Positions 11,291 through 22,500 of a stretch of DNA of 64,000 nt are shown piece by piece. This stretch comes from Sitta carolinensis (Eukaryota > Chordata > Aves > Passeriformes > Sittidae), in NCBI GenBank assembly GCA_032173965.1, contig CM063283.1:38809743-38873742 (forward strand), read 5' to 3'. Within the stretch, counting starts at the first letter, position 1, and each line of letters opens with the position of its first letter. Under the pieces are notes generated by a model that worked only from the letters and a program-made list of their open reading frames with translations, was not told where the DNA came from and did not search any database. A program made the translations under genes and the position numbers.

Positions 11291-14139
11291 ATCCATATGT
11301 ATATTTATTTTCTTCAACCGTTGCTACTCCTGAAATTTAACTTGATTTCTTTTCTAGATGGATAGGAGGGAAAAAAATAATAAGTGATTTGAAAAGAAAC
11401 ACATATACATTACATTGAGTAATTTACTAGTATGTTGATATGGTCTGTGTGCAGGTTTGATCAAGCTCTACAGCTGCAGAGCACAAATTTCACCCCAAAT
11501 CTCTGAAATATTCTGTTATTGCAAGAGAGCATCCACCATTGCTCCAAGAAGGAGATACCTACCATTTATACAGAGATAGAAGTTGTTTCGGTTTTTAAAA
11601 ATGGGCTTTTCTAAAGCTATTTGAATAACCACACAAAATACCACCGTGGAGAAATTTTACATTTATCTTAGTGGTAGCAATTATCCAAGGAATTGATCCC
11701 AGATTGCTTTGTCTCTGGACTTGTCCGTAAAAACCAAACTGGAACAGCCTCAAGTTTCTTAGCAGATGAAAGAGCTAGATATATGAACCCTGCCACTGTA
11801 TGGATTTTTTGATAGATTTTACCTGAAAACCTACTGCCATATCTCAAAGGCTGTGACTTTTGTTAGTCAAAGAACATCTTGCTTAATTTCTTTCCATTTA
11901 GTTTTTCTTTGATATCATTCTTTCAGAGATCACTGAAACCCCATAGTTCACAGGGCACAATCTGTGCAGGTATGAGTGACAGTTATAGAATCAACTCCCA
12001 CTTTACAAGAACAGATGTCTTTCTCAGAACTCGTTTTCTTGTGTTACCATGACATTCAGGATCACTTGTATGAAAGCTGTTTCCCACTTGAAAAAAATGT
12101 CCTTCATGATGGATCTTACTTCTAATTTCACTACAGCCAGTATTTGGTGACCTTGAAGACTTGCTGCAAAGCCCATCTGTTTGTTGAAGCTTTCCCTTCA
12201 AAAAAAAAGTAATTTGATTGGCAGACTGATTAAAGTTACCTATGAGTAAAGTTAAGACCTGTTGTTTCAGCAGTAAAGATATTGCAGTAGGTACAAAAAG
12301 AAGAGAGAGCATGATATATAGACTTCTTTAAAGCTTGTTTATTATTTCTTTTAAATTGTTTTATATACTTTTTACTGTATTTATAGATCATGGAATAAGT
12401 ATTGTGAACAAATCTGAGTTAGCAACACCATCATTTTAGAATGGATTGACAATGCCCACCTCAAAGCGTCTTTGTCTTTTTGTCCTTTGCCTCTTTGTCC
12501 TAAGACATCTTATTCTATATGAATAGTCTAAATACAAAAAAAAATCCTTAAACTCTGTAATTTTGAGTTATTATGACTTGACCCAGATGTCCATCACTCC
12601 GCTTCATCAATGACTTCATCTCTATAGCAGATAAGGTACCCTGATGGTCTCTTTTTAAGGAACTTAACTCTAAGCCAGAATATCATGGTTAAAGATAAAA
12701 AGAAGTATGTATTTCATTTTTGTGGGAAGATATTTCCCACATAATGTTTACAACTTCCTATGATATATTAATTCTTTTCTTTTCTGTGACGCTCAAATCT
12801 GTGGATAGTTTTGCAGTCTTAAGGAAAAGAGTGTCTCCCTGCATTTACTCTCAATATCAGTGACCCATTTGAGAGTCAATTTGGAAGGCTTTGTTCATCG
12901 CAAGTTCTATTTTAATCTTCTTTTACCATTTTTTGGGGATGAACAGCATTTTTAATATCTCTCCTAGTCCTTTTCTTTTGTTGCTTTCGATTCCAAGCTC
13001 GGACAAGAAGATTCTCCTTTAAAAAAAAACTGTAATTTGACATATCTCTGTAACTCACTGCATTCAAGCAAGAACTTATCCACTTAGCCTAGAGAGTACA
13101 AATGAACAGGAAATTACTAGGTCATTCTTTAAGAACTAAGGACAGTATCTTAAATATTTAGAGCCATTTCCAGTTTTCCCAAAGACTCAGTGACTTTATA
13201 TAATAATTTTACAGATTTACTTTGCAAAGCGCTGGGTACCCCGCTTGTTGCATGCTCACATAGTAGCAAGATAGCATAACACAAATAGCTGCCACTCCCT
13301 CTCTGCCTTGTGGCAGATGACATCACATCATTTTAGGAAGAAATGCTGTGGGTGTTTGTTCATTTGATGATTCCTGCATGAACTTTATGGAATTTAAGAA
13401 AAAAGATTTAAACAGTTGGGCAGGGATATGGGCACATTATTAGTACACACTTTTGCCTGAACAACCAGACAGAGCAGAGACTCAAACAGACTTAGGTGTT
13501 CTAACAAAAACTGCATATTCTTCCATAGCACAGACATGCTTTTATTCTGAACAGAGTGTATTTGCTGTATAAGCTATAATTACATATGACCTACAAGATT
13601 CCCTTTAGCTTTATATTTTAGGTTTTCAAAGTTTTCTAAAAGCTTTTTCTTTCCCTCTAAAATTTGTTAGGTATTGAAACCTAACCTTGCATTGAAACCA
13701 TTTTCAGAGAGAATATCAAATTATTACCCTTATTCTTTTCTCATTCTAAGACAGATAAAGGAATTAGCCAGAGTGTTATAGCTCACTTTATTGCACAGTC
13801 AAGAAAATGCACAGAATTCTGCAGAATTAGATAAAAAATTATAGTTAGAATGTTACTTGAAAAAAGCACCTGCTTAAGAAAGGGTATCTTGACCAGAAAA
13901 AACAAACAAATGAACAAACACACCCTCTTTAAAAAAAAATCACATAGACCTCACTATGCTTTATATGAAGTTCTTTAATACGCAAACAACACCTCAACTT
14001 TACTCAAATATGCAAACAACTACTTCAAATTTAAGCTTACATAAAACTTAAATTTTAATATCCTCTTGAGAAAAGCCATATTTTGAAAGTCTGTTGTTTA
14101 TTTAGCTGTACAATATATGAATCAAACAAAAGTATTGTC
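11291..14139. other. AT-rich unique DNA, no confirmed gene
   Basis: There is no recognisable repeat. The longest open frame is 109 codons on the minus strand (11983-12312); its translation contains no motif I know. A short basic frame (12912-13043, minus) is treated as a finding. Nothing else stands out. Confidence 0.5.
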
Positions 14140-14264
14140 ATGTGTCTGGTTCTAAGGAGCCCGTTTCTGATACTGACACAAGATTTAACCAGTGAAAAGG
14201 GTGGATAGACCTTTGTGAACACACCTTTAAGGACAGGGAGGCTCGGGTGTAGCTCACTTTGCCT

Positions 14265-14460
14265 TCTGACCTTTGAGGGAAGCGGTGCCGGGCCGGGTGC
14301 GGCTGGGACTGCTCGGCCCGGCCGGGATTCTCCGCTCCTGGAGGGGCGGGAGCGGCTGCCGAGCCCTCCCCGAGGAACCCACCGGGCCCGGCCGGGAGGG
14401 GCAAAGGAGCCGGCAGAGCCTGCAGAGCTTTTGTTCCAGTCGAACACCAAACCACGCTGG
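14265..14460. promoter_or_regulatory. CpG-rich block (CpG-island-like)
   Basis: The base composition switches abruptly from AT-rich to very GC-rich, with many CG dinucleotides in 'gtgccgggccgggtgcggct', 'ctcggcccggccgggatt' and 'ccgggcccggccgggagg'. Such blocks in birds are either gene promoters or the U3/promoter part of an ERV LTR. No coding exon or start codon with support lies next to it, and an LTR-type TATA/polyA arrangement follows downstream, so I favour ERV origin. The open frames crossing it on both strands come from composition bias. Confidence 0.6.
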
Positions 14461-14490
14461 CCTGAGGCTGTGTCGGCATCGGGAGCGGCT

Positions 14491-14725
14491 GAGCATGGGG
14501 ACAGCACCTGGATGGGCACCAAAGGAGCTGAGCATGGGGACAGCACCTGCATGGGCACCAAAGGAGACTGAGCATGGGGACAGCACCTGGATGGGCACCA
14601 AAGGAGCTGAGCATGGGGACAGCACCTGTATGGGCACCAAAGGAGCTGAGCATGGGGACAGCACCTGTATGGGCACCAAAGGAGCTGAGCATGGGGACAG
14701 CACCTGGATGGGCACCAAAGGAGCT
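14491..14725. repeat. 39-bp minisatellite, six copies
   Basis: The repeat units start at 14491, 14530, 14570, 14609, 14648 and 14687. Five units are 39 bp and the second is 40 bp, because 'ggagct' has become 'ggagact'. Each unit begins 'gagcatggggacagcacc', continues with a variable dinucleotide (gg, gc or gt) before 'atgggcaccaaagg', and ends 'agct'. A partial seventh unit with 'gtgcatgggcacc' follows. Because 39 is divisible by three, repeated open frames appear on both strands; I consider these by-products. Units are about 97% alike, so expansion was recent. Confidence 0.97.
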
Positions 14726-15248
14726 GTGCATGGGCACCAGCACCGGTGCCCCCCGTGGTTCGTGCTAAAGGCGGCCCTGCAGCCAGGAGCAGCCCTGACC
14801 CTCATTCCAGACTGGGAGCACCTGGCACAGCTCACATGGAGTCGGCAAAAAGAGCACGTGGCCAGCAGAAAGAAGAAGGGAGAGCTTGTTTCTAATGCAG
14901 GACTTCGACTAAATTGACTTTTTTCAGAGTTACAAAACTTTGTACCCGAAGAACACTAATTGTCTCTTGAGCTAAGAAGGAAAAAAGAGGAGGTGAAACT
15001 TTGTAGGAACAACCACATGGAATTGAAGTCGGTAAGAAAAGAGTTTGAGGGGATTTTGAAAAGTTTGTCTTAAGCTTAGGCTGTATAATTCTTTTGTGAA
15101 GCTATGGCACAGATATACTTGCTATATCAGACTTTGGCTTTTCCCCAGTAAGTTCATGGAATGCTTTGGGGGGTTGGTAGCGTTCTAGCCACAATCATAA
15201 GCAGAGGCACCAGTGTTAGAAGTTTGATGAGAAACCTCGGCCCCGGGG

Positions 15249-15255
15249 ATAAAAG
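15249..15255 (+). promoter_or_regulatory. TATA-like box of putative LTR
   Basis: ATAAAAG in a locally GC-rich context, about 430 bp upstream of the AATAAA at 15678. It is consistent with a retroviral U3 core promoter; its activity cannot be judged from sequence. Confidence 0.4.
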
Positions 15256-15631
15256 GGGAAGACCTCTGATCCCAGAGATGGGTGAAAGGATGCTGGAACG
15301 GCTCATCCTTAAAAAATAGCACCCCAATAAGCTGACATAGACTGAAAGCACAGTTGTGAGGAAAAACTGTGAAAGATGGGAAAGACTTCACAAAGGCAGA
15401 TCTCAGAGGGCAGCTGTGATTTGTGAGTAATGAAGCCACAAGAGTTCTTTTCTTGTGGTGAGTTTTCCATAGCATTAGCAAAGAATACTTTAAATGAACT
15501 AAAGAAAGACTATTTGTAGAGCTGAGGAACTGACTAAGATATTTTCTGAGTTGTTGTTGTTCTGTACTTCGTTGGAAAGAGAAAAAGTTGTGGGGAAGGG
15601 AAGAAAAAGGGTGTTCTAATTTCTGATTATT

Positions 15632-15633
<2 letters not shown>

Positions 15634-15669
<36 letters not shown>
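15634..15669. repeat. Poly(T) run of 36
   Basis: This is an uninterrupted run of thymines immediately upstream of the polyA signal of the putative LTR. Confidence 0.95.
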
Positions 15670-15670
<1 letters not shown>

Positions 15671-15768
15671 TCCTGTTAATAAAGTTGTTCTTTGTATCCT
15701 CTCAAGCTTAGGCCTGCTTTCTTATTTTCTCCTAATCCTATCTCATAGTAGAGAATAGACCCACTGCA

Positions 15769-16995
15769 TATTTTGGTGAGCCAGGTAGGACGAGTCTAAA
15801 ATTGGCAAACCTAAATTCCCTATACATAATTGGTATTTCTGCTTAGTTTCAAACTGGAACTATGACAACTATATTAATAGAACAAGCTGAATTACCTTAT
15901 CTTCAGACAACTTTTAGTACAAAAAATTGAGAAAAAAATCTTTGAATCATGAAGTAGCCCAAGTTGAAAGGGAAAAGGAAAGATCAATCATATGGCCCAA
16001 ACTCTCTTGAAAAAGGAAGCTTATTGTATGATAAGGAAAAAAAAAGTTATATCATATGCAAAAAGTAGTACTCCTTAAAATATTTAGAGATGTTCAACTA
16101 AAGGAGACTATAGGAAGGATGCACTGAAAAACAATTACCTTCAATTCAGAGAATTTCCTGCTTTTTCATACCTCACTGTGCAATTGGTCTCAACCATCTA
16201 TTGAGGTTCTTTTCAAGATGCATAGCTTGCGTGGACAATTTATACATATGACTCTTACATTTCTGAACATGAATGTATTAAAGTTTCAATTCAATTGCTT
16301 ACAAAGTAGCATATTGCATTATTTGAGAGGTCCTACTGTATTTGAGGCAATCACTTGAGACTGTACTTAAAGATATTGAAGCTTACAAATAACCAAATAG
16401 CCAAATAGCTCAAATCTATTTTTCAAAAATATCTTGGCTATGAACCGAATAGCAAAATGGACACATAGCACCTAAATTTTAACTTTAAAATATTTATTTG
16501 TACTGTATAAAAGAAGTTTATTACAGTAGTAATAATTGCATTTATATCTGTCTGTAAATTATTTCTCAATTAGCAAAAAGACATGTACATCGGTTTGGGC
16601 TATTTTCACTTAAATTTTGCATTGAGTACAATATAGTGCAATTGTACATTTTAGTTTTCTTCCAGTTATTTGTCTAGATGAACACTATTAAAATTAATAT
16701 CGTTTTGACAATTGAGGGAAATATGTCTTAACAACTGTTGATATGGATAAAACGCTGGGAACACAAACGATTTTGGTTATATCTTCATTATAATTATGTC
16801 AGTCTGATAAGTAAATATTAGGCATAAACATCTTTAGAAATATGAGACATCTTTAGATTATTTTTAATGTCTTATTTACTTTAACAAAACTACATCTTTT
16901 CTTACAGCAGTAAAGAGTCAGGAAGCTTTCAGATACTTCCATTCTCCTATCTTTTAAAAAACATACATACTCCAGGGCATGCTATCATCCTGTTA
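15769..16995 (+). other. Possible decayed ERV leader, then AT-rich unique DNA
   Basis: The first ~200 bp start with the primer-binding-site-like TGGTGAGCC and contain 'gtaggacgagtctaaaattg' and 'gaaagggaaaaggaaag', which resemble an ERV leader or the start of gag. No gag, pol or env frame is open or recognisable. From about 16000 on I see only AT-rich unique sequence. Confidence 0.35.
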
Positions 16996-16997
16996 CT

Positions 16998-17310
16998 TAA
17001 AGAACTGCTGTGTTGCAGGAATGTCTTTCATAGTCAGACCTTGAAATGGTCATTCACGCTTTTGTTATTTCAAAATTAGATTCTTGCAATTCCCTATTGG
17101 CTGTTTGCCCAATAAGATGCTGCATAAACTCCAGCTGGTTCAGGATGCAGTTGCCAGGTTTCTGTTCTGAAAGGGACAATCCAAGCATATTTTACTCTTT
17201 TTGAAATCTTTGCTCAGATTGCTGGTTAAAGAACATATTGATTATCAAGTAGCCCTTCACATTTTCCAGCAGAAACATGATGTTAGTCTGATGCACTTTA
17301 TCAATATTTT
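16998..17310 (+). pseudogene. Ancient L2/L3-type LINE reverse-transcriptase fossil
   Basis: Conceptual translation shows the C-terminal part of a CR1/L2-clade ORF2 protein. From 17034 one frame reads SDLEMVIHAFVISKLDSCNS and then LLAVCP, matching the conserved '(I/V)HAF-SRLDYCNSLLAGLP' block of this clade. After a frameshift, the frame from 17129 reads LQLVQDAVARFLF, matching 'LQ-(I/V)QNAAARL'. The same frame from 17183 gives KHILLFLKSLL and then RLLVKEHIDYQVALHIF, the counterpart of the 'LHWLPV-RIDYKVALLTF' block. There are at least one frameshift and stops at 17031 and after the second block. It is far more diverged than the CR1 copies here, so it is probably an amniote-age relic. Confidence 0.7.
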
Positions 17311-18831
17311 ATTTTAAGCCCAGGTCTATGAACCAATATCCAATGTGGAAAACATCCAGGTCAACTTACAAATTGTTCGGACGTCCTATGCAATATCAGT
17401 AGCACTATTTTTCTCACTTAATGTAAATGATGCTAAGTTTCAATATAGATTTTCACATAGAACTACTCATTTGTGTGAATGGATTGTTACAGGCTTTCAC
17501 CAGCTGAGAATCTGGGCTTTGGTTTTAATATTTTGATTTTTTTTGCATTTTGTGTTTGATTGAACTAAATACAGGGTCAGATGGTTTTGACATTTTCATT
17601 CAGATTTATTTTCTAATGTGCACATTGGACTGAGACTCTGCAAGCAAATGCTTTCTGTTTGAGTTCATCACAGAAGAAATTCTCACAAATAAAAAGTAAA
17701 TTCAGAAGAGGAAAGAATGTTGACTTTTTCTCTGGTAGCTTGCACTAGTTGACGAAGCTTGACATACTTCTCAGCTTTTTCAAATTGAACAAACCTCATT
17801 TCAGATATGAGGGACATCTGGAAAAATTTAATGTATTACTGAAATTACATTAAAACATACAAAAACAATGAAGACAGAGACACTTAGTAATTAAGTAACA
17901 AATTACTTCCAATAAGTATGAATTCTATTTTTAAAGTGCATGAAATGTGATTTAATTATAAGTAAATCTATCAAAAATTAATAAACTACTCAGTTCTTAA
18001 ACTGTCTTTCTTACAATGGTTCCACATACTAAAGAACAGGGGTTTTTTTGGGTTTTTTTTGTGACCAGGAGTGGAGAAGTAGTAATTATAAGGGAGAAAC
18101 TAGTGTCCACTGGAAGCCCTGCATTTCATCAGAAGTTGCCACCTGGAGCAGCAGTTTGTAACATTATGTACTTTGAATGTTGCAGGTCTTTTCAGAGCCA
18201 ATTTTTCAAAAGCATTAAACATCCTAGCAGAGGTAACTGATGTCTTTTCCAGAAAGCCTCAAAGATGCTAAGGGCAACCTACAAAAGGGACCTGAAAAAC
18301 TGATCTACGCTCCTGAAACACCGATCCCAGGAAATGGCGTTTAACATTAAACTAAGTAATCTGTAATGTCTTATGTTCACATGGCTTTAGCATGTGGCAT
18401 CCTGGGACAGGCAGGTTGCCTTCACAGCCTTACACATCATGGGTTTCTTCTGGGTCCAGCATGCAGATCCTATGGCTTCACTATTGTTATTTTTCTAATA
18501 TTTTCAGTGCCTTAGTTTCACTTGTCATGATAGTGACAGCTATATGGCCCACAGAAGAGCACCCAGTATGGGACTGGGTGCTTTGAAGACAATAAATGCT
18601 TTGCACTGAGCATGGAGTTGTGCAAGGGTGGCTAAAAACATGGTATCTCAGCTAGACAGGAGAGAAGAAGCTATGGATTTGTGCATGCTTTGCACTGAAT
18701 TTATTCTCAAAAAGAGTACATTAAATGTCATACATCACATTATATCCATTGTGAACCTACATCCATGTTCCCAGTTGTTAAATTAGTTTAGCTAATGAGA
18801 TATCCAGATCATTCAGAACAGGGTTTGAGGT
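17311..18831. other. AT-rich unique DNA, no gene seen
   Basis: Short frames at 17345-17536, 18016-18240 and 18392-18586 (+) have no recognisable domain. The stretch 18350-18620 is somewhat richer in GC and has an AATAAA at about 18590, but it shows no repeat or exon that I recognise. Confidence 0.5.
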
Positions 18832-18878
18832 TCTCTCCTCTCTCTCTCTCTCTCTCTCTCCCCCCCTCTCCCCCCCTT
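18832..18878. repeat. CT microsatellite with C tract
   Basis: (CT)n of about 13 units runs into C7-TCT-C7, giving a strand-asymmetric polypyrimidine tract of about 45 bp. Confidence 0.95.
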
Positions 18879-19573
18879 GTGTCATTTATGAACTTACTTA
18901 GGTTTGTTCAATTTTGGTACTTAAAATAGGAATAGTTGTCTATTCTCTATGCAAGAACTTGATAATGCTTTAAATTTCCATGGCTCCCTAAAACTGTCCT
19001 TTTCTTTGTGCTGCCCTGCTTTGCTGAAATTAGTCTGGAGTAAAAAAAAACACAAAGAATAAAATGGGCTCCCTGTGAGCACTTAATTTTCTTTGTGTTT
19101 TGATTAGAGAGGAATTCTTTTCAAAAGATAATAATCATTTGTTTCAAAACAGTTTTTTAAAGACAAAACCTCAGCAACAAATTAAAATGACACTGTTACA
19201 CAGTTCATTGCACGCTATTACAATATCTTGCACTGCTGGTTTACAGGATCTCAGATACTAAATACATATTCAGAAGGGGAAAAGTAGATTGTTGATTCTT
19301 GTCAACAAGGCAAGACATAAAAAAATATACATAAAAAATGACATATATTGCTAATACCATTCATTTCTCTAAGCAAATTACCAGTATCTAAGTTTTATTT
19401 ACATCCTATGAAACTCCCATTCTGTTTAATATTCCACAATAAATTACACTATGTTCTTTAGTAGGATTATTGTAGTGAATTTGAATTAGAGAAATGAACA
19501 GGCTTTTCACTGTTTTCTGAAAACTGACAATAGAGAATCTCTTATATTATTCCCTGCTGGCAGGAAAGATGAA

Positions 19574-19599
19574 TTTTTTTTTTTTTTTTTTTTTTTTTT
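19574..19599. repeat. Poly(T) run of 26
   Basis: This is an uninterrupted thymine run following 'caggaaagatgaa'. No adjacent retroposed body is recognisable on the minus strand. Confidence 0.95.
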
Positions 19600-22500
19600 A
19601 AGTCTGGAAAGGAGGGCAAGGACAGATGATGCACTATTTCACTACTTTCTCTTCATTTTTCTCAATAATTTAAACAAAAAAGTATTACTCATGTAAGTGA
19701 AAAGCAGAATGTCTACTGAAGGGTAATAAGTGTTACTTAATTAAGCTAAAGAAAATATATAATTGATGACATAAATTAAAAACAAAACATGGTGTGGAAA
19801 TGTTATGCTTACCAGAAATGATAAAAGTGTAAAATGCAGATTGTACTTAAAATATTCTGTCTATTTGCTTCACACTATACACAGAGAATGCAACAAATAC
19901 TTATTTTTTTTCTTAGTGCTCTATAGTAGTGGTATATATTTATAAATCATACAATAGAATTTAATCAGATAGTTTTACTATTTAAGGGTAACAACCACAT
20001 ATAAATGCAGAATATTTTGCATTGAAACAGTGCTACAAATACGCTACTAAAATTAGGAAAAGAAAATGGATTTTGTCTATTTTCCATGGTGGAAATATGG
20101 AATAACAAATAGAAAAAAAAATCTAGCTGTACTGAACAGGTAGTTTCAGGTTTTCCACGTTTTGGTAGCTGAAGGGTAACAAGTCTATTCTGGAAGGGCT
20201 GCAGCTATTTAGTGCCTTAATTAGGTGATCATATGCAAAATTTAAATTGAAATGTTCTCTTAAAACTTATTTTTTTAAACTGAAATACATTTTCAGTTAA
20301 GGAATTTTTTGTGTTTCTCAATAAATGAAGGACTTAGAGTACTGCAGTAGGAAGCAGTAATAAGATGTTGGATCTGCCTTCTTACTGCATTTTCGAAGTA
20401 ATAATTTCTCATATATTCTAAATTATTTTTGGTTCTTCCAAAATATATTCCCAAATTCAGGTTCCTTTACAGAGTTAAATTAGGATCAAGAAAGACTTCA
20501 GGATTTGTGGAAGAAATCAGACTAGATGATAACAGTAATCTTTTTAACCTTATATTTTTTTCAGATTTTTTAAATTCCAGAGACAATTAAAAGCTGGTTT
20601 TGTCCCACCTAAAATTGGACAATAGATAACTATCTACATCTGAGCTAGACATCCTTAGTACTTTCACAATTGAGAAAAAAAAAAGTGTGCTTCAGGATAA
20701 TTCATCATGTCTTGTTTAGAAATGGCTAATTTTCTACAGACACTGTAAAGAATTGTAGGGCCACTAATTCAAATTTAAACATCCATTTTGTAAGAGTCAC
20801 ATTTTTTTACTCACTTTAACCTCTGTAAAACAATGAAGAAGTAATTAGCAATACTAGAATAAGAATTTCTGAAGTTCTGGTTTTGGCGCTTTTTTTTCAT
20901 CTTATTAACCATTTCAGAGGAACGAGCTCAGACATTCACAGAAGGCTGTATCAGAGACATTTGTTTACCTCTCTCTTATCTGTTACTTTAGCTATTGGAG
21001 AATTCTGCTTACAGAATTCTTAAAAAGATGATAATTATGAGCCTAGTTTAGGAACAACAACTGCAGATCTTGAAATGAATATAAGCAAACAAAAAATATA
21101 GCTATACTTATACTTTACTCATTTTTTCAATGCATAGAAAATACTGACATTATTTATTTGCCTTTAGCACCATCTCATTTTTAGTCACAGATAATTCACA
21201 TGATGTTTCTCTCATTTTGTGGTCTTAGCTTTTTTTTCCTCAGGTGTACATCTTTGAAAGAAAACTGTTGAGGGTTTTATTTGGATTTCTTTGGGATTTT
21301 TTTTTCCATTTAAATCTTCATTTGCTTTCACAATTCATATCAGGTTTTTTTGGTTTTTTTTCTAGGAAACCTGGCTAAATGAAAACCAATTCTTCTAGGG
21401 GAATAGAAAGGAAATGCCTTCTTCTTGCAATATTATGAGTGATTGAAGTAGTCAGAAAACAATTTATTATCCTTACATTTGTCTTTGAATTGGTCAGTTT
21501 CACAGAGGTTGGTGAAGACACCGAAATTATATACACACTTTGCTACTGCAACATTCATTTTTATTGGGCATTGCACAATGCCCACAACTTTGCCATGTAG
21601 CACTTCAATTCTTGATGTTATACCATTGTTTCTATCCTCTCGTTTTATGGTAATTATAACATTAACTTTAGTCATCTGAGAAATCATTCAGGAAAAGTAT
21701 ATAGAAATTAATATCAATGTAACAGTTTTGTCTCCTAAAACATACGTTATCCTCAGTCTTAAAATATTCCTTTCAACATATAATCATCATGGTTCAGAAT
21801 GACATGGGAATACTCACTAGGAAGCTGTTAAATTAGTCAGACATCTCACAAATGTTATGAAGTATTTCCTAGACTGATATCAGAACTATTAGTCATATGG
21901 AGAATGAATTTCTTTTTCTATAAGAAAACAATAAAACTATTTGTAGCAGAAAAAATAAATGGTCGTTAAATATCTTACTTTGACAGGAAATCAAGAGGAA
22001 AAAAAACCCACCAAAACCTCCAAAACATAAGTGGAAGCAAAATATTGTATGGAAAAATACTTATATATGCACTTTGTGAATACCTCTAGAAAGGGAGTTC
22101 ATACTATCTTCGTATTTCAGGTGTATCACTTTGAAATACAAAGTACCACATAGATTTCACTGCTGAGAATATAAGGTTTAAGTTGAAGCACATCTAAACC
22201 ATCAGTATGTATATATAGGTGTATGTTTTGTCAAAAAGATACAGGTGCAGATTAAAATAATACACAAATAACTGTCATCATTCTCCACTGGTGTGGAGAG
22301 CAGCTGTGAGCATTTGAAGACAATCAGCCATTCACACCAGTTTGCGTTCTGGCCAGCTGTGCTCCATGTGTGTCACATTTATCCATCTCTCTCTCTCTCT
22401 ACTCTCTGTGTCAATCTCTGCCTCTGTATGAAGGGCAAGCAGGAAAGTTGTCACTTTTTATTAATGAAATTTCCATCATCTAGAAAAAACATAACATTAA

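Larger units (their letters stand above)
14900..15768 (+). mobile_element. Probable ERV LTR, promoter to U5 portion
   Basis: A TATA-like box (ATAAAAG at 15249-15255) lies in the sequence 'ccccggggataaaagggg'. An AATAAA polyA signal is at 15678-15683, just after a 36-T run, followed by 'gttgttctttgtatcc'. The block ends near 'gacccactgca' (15768), an acceptable LTR CA end. It is followed after five bases by TGGTGAGCC, which has the form of a primer-binding site. The upstream boundary is not clear; the CpG block and minisatellite may belong to its U3. It is probably a 5' LTR, because leader-like sequence continues downstream. Confidence 0.5.

Noticed and set aside
14055..14917. Six overlapping open frames of 64 to 214 codons on both strands
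   Set aside because: They are by-products of GC-rich composition and a repeat unit divisible by three; several frames are open at once and none has a known domain.
18350..18620. Possible exon or old processed pseudogene (slightly GC-richer, AATAAA near 18590)
   Set aside because: No protein similarity recognised in any frame, no poly(A) tail and no target duplication.
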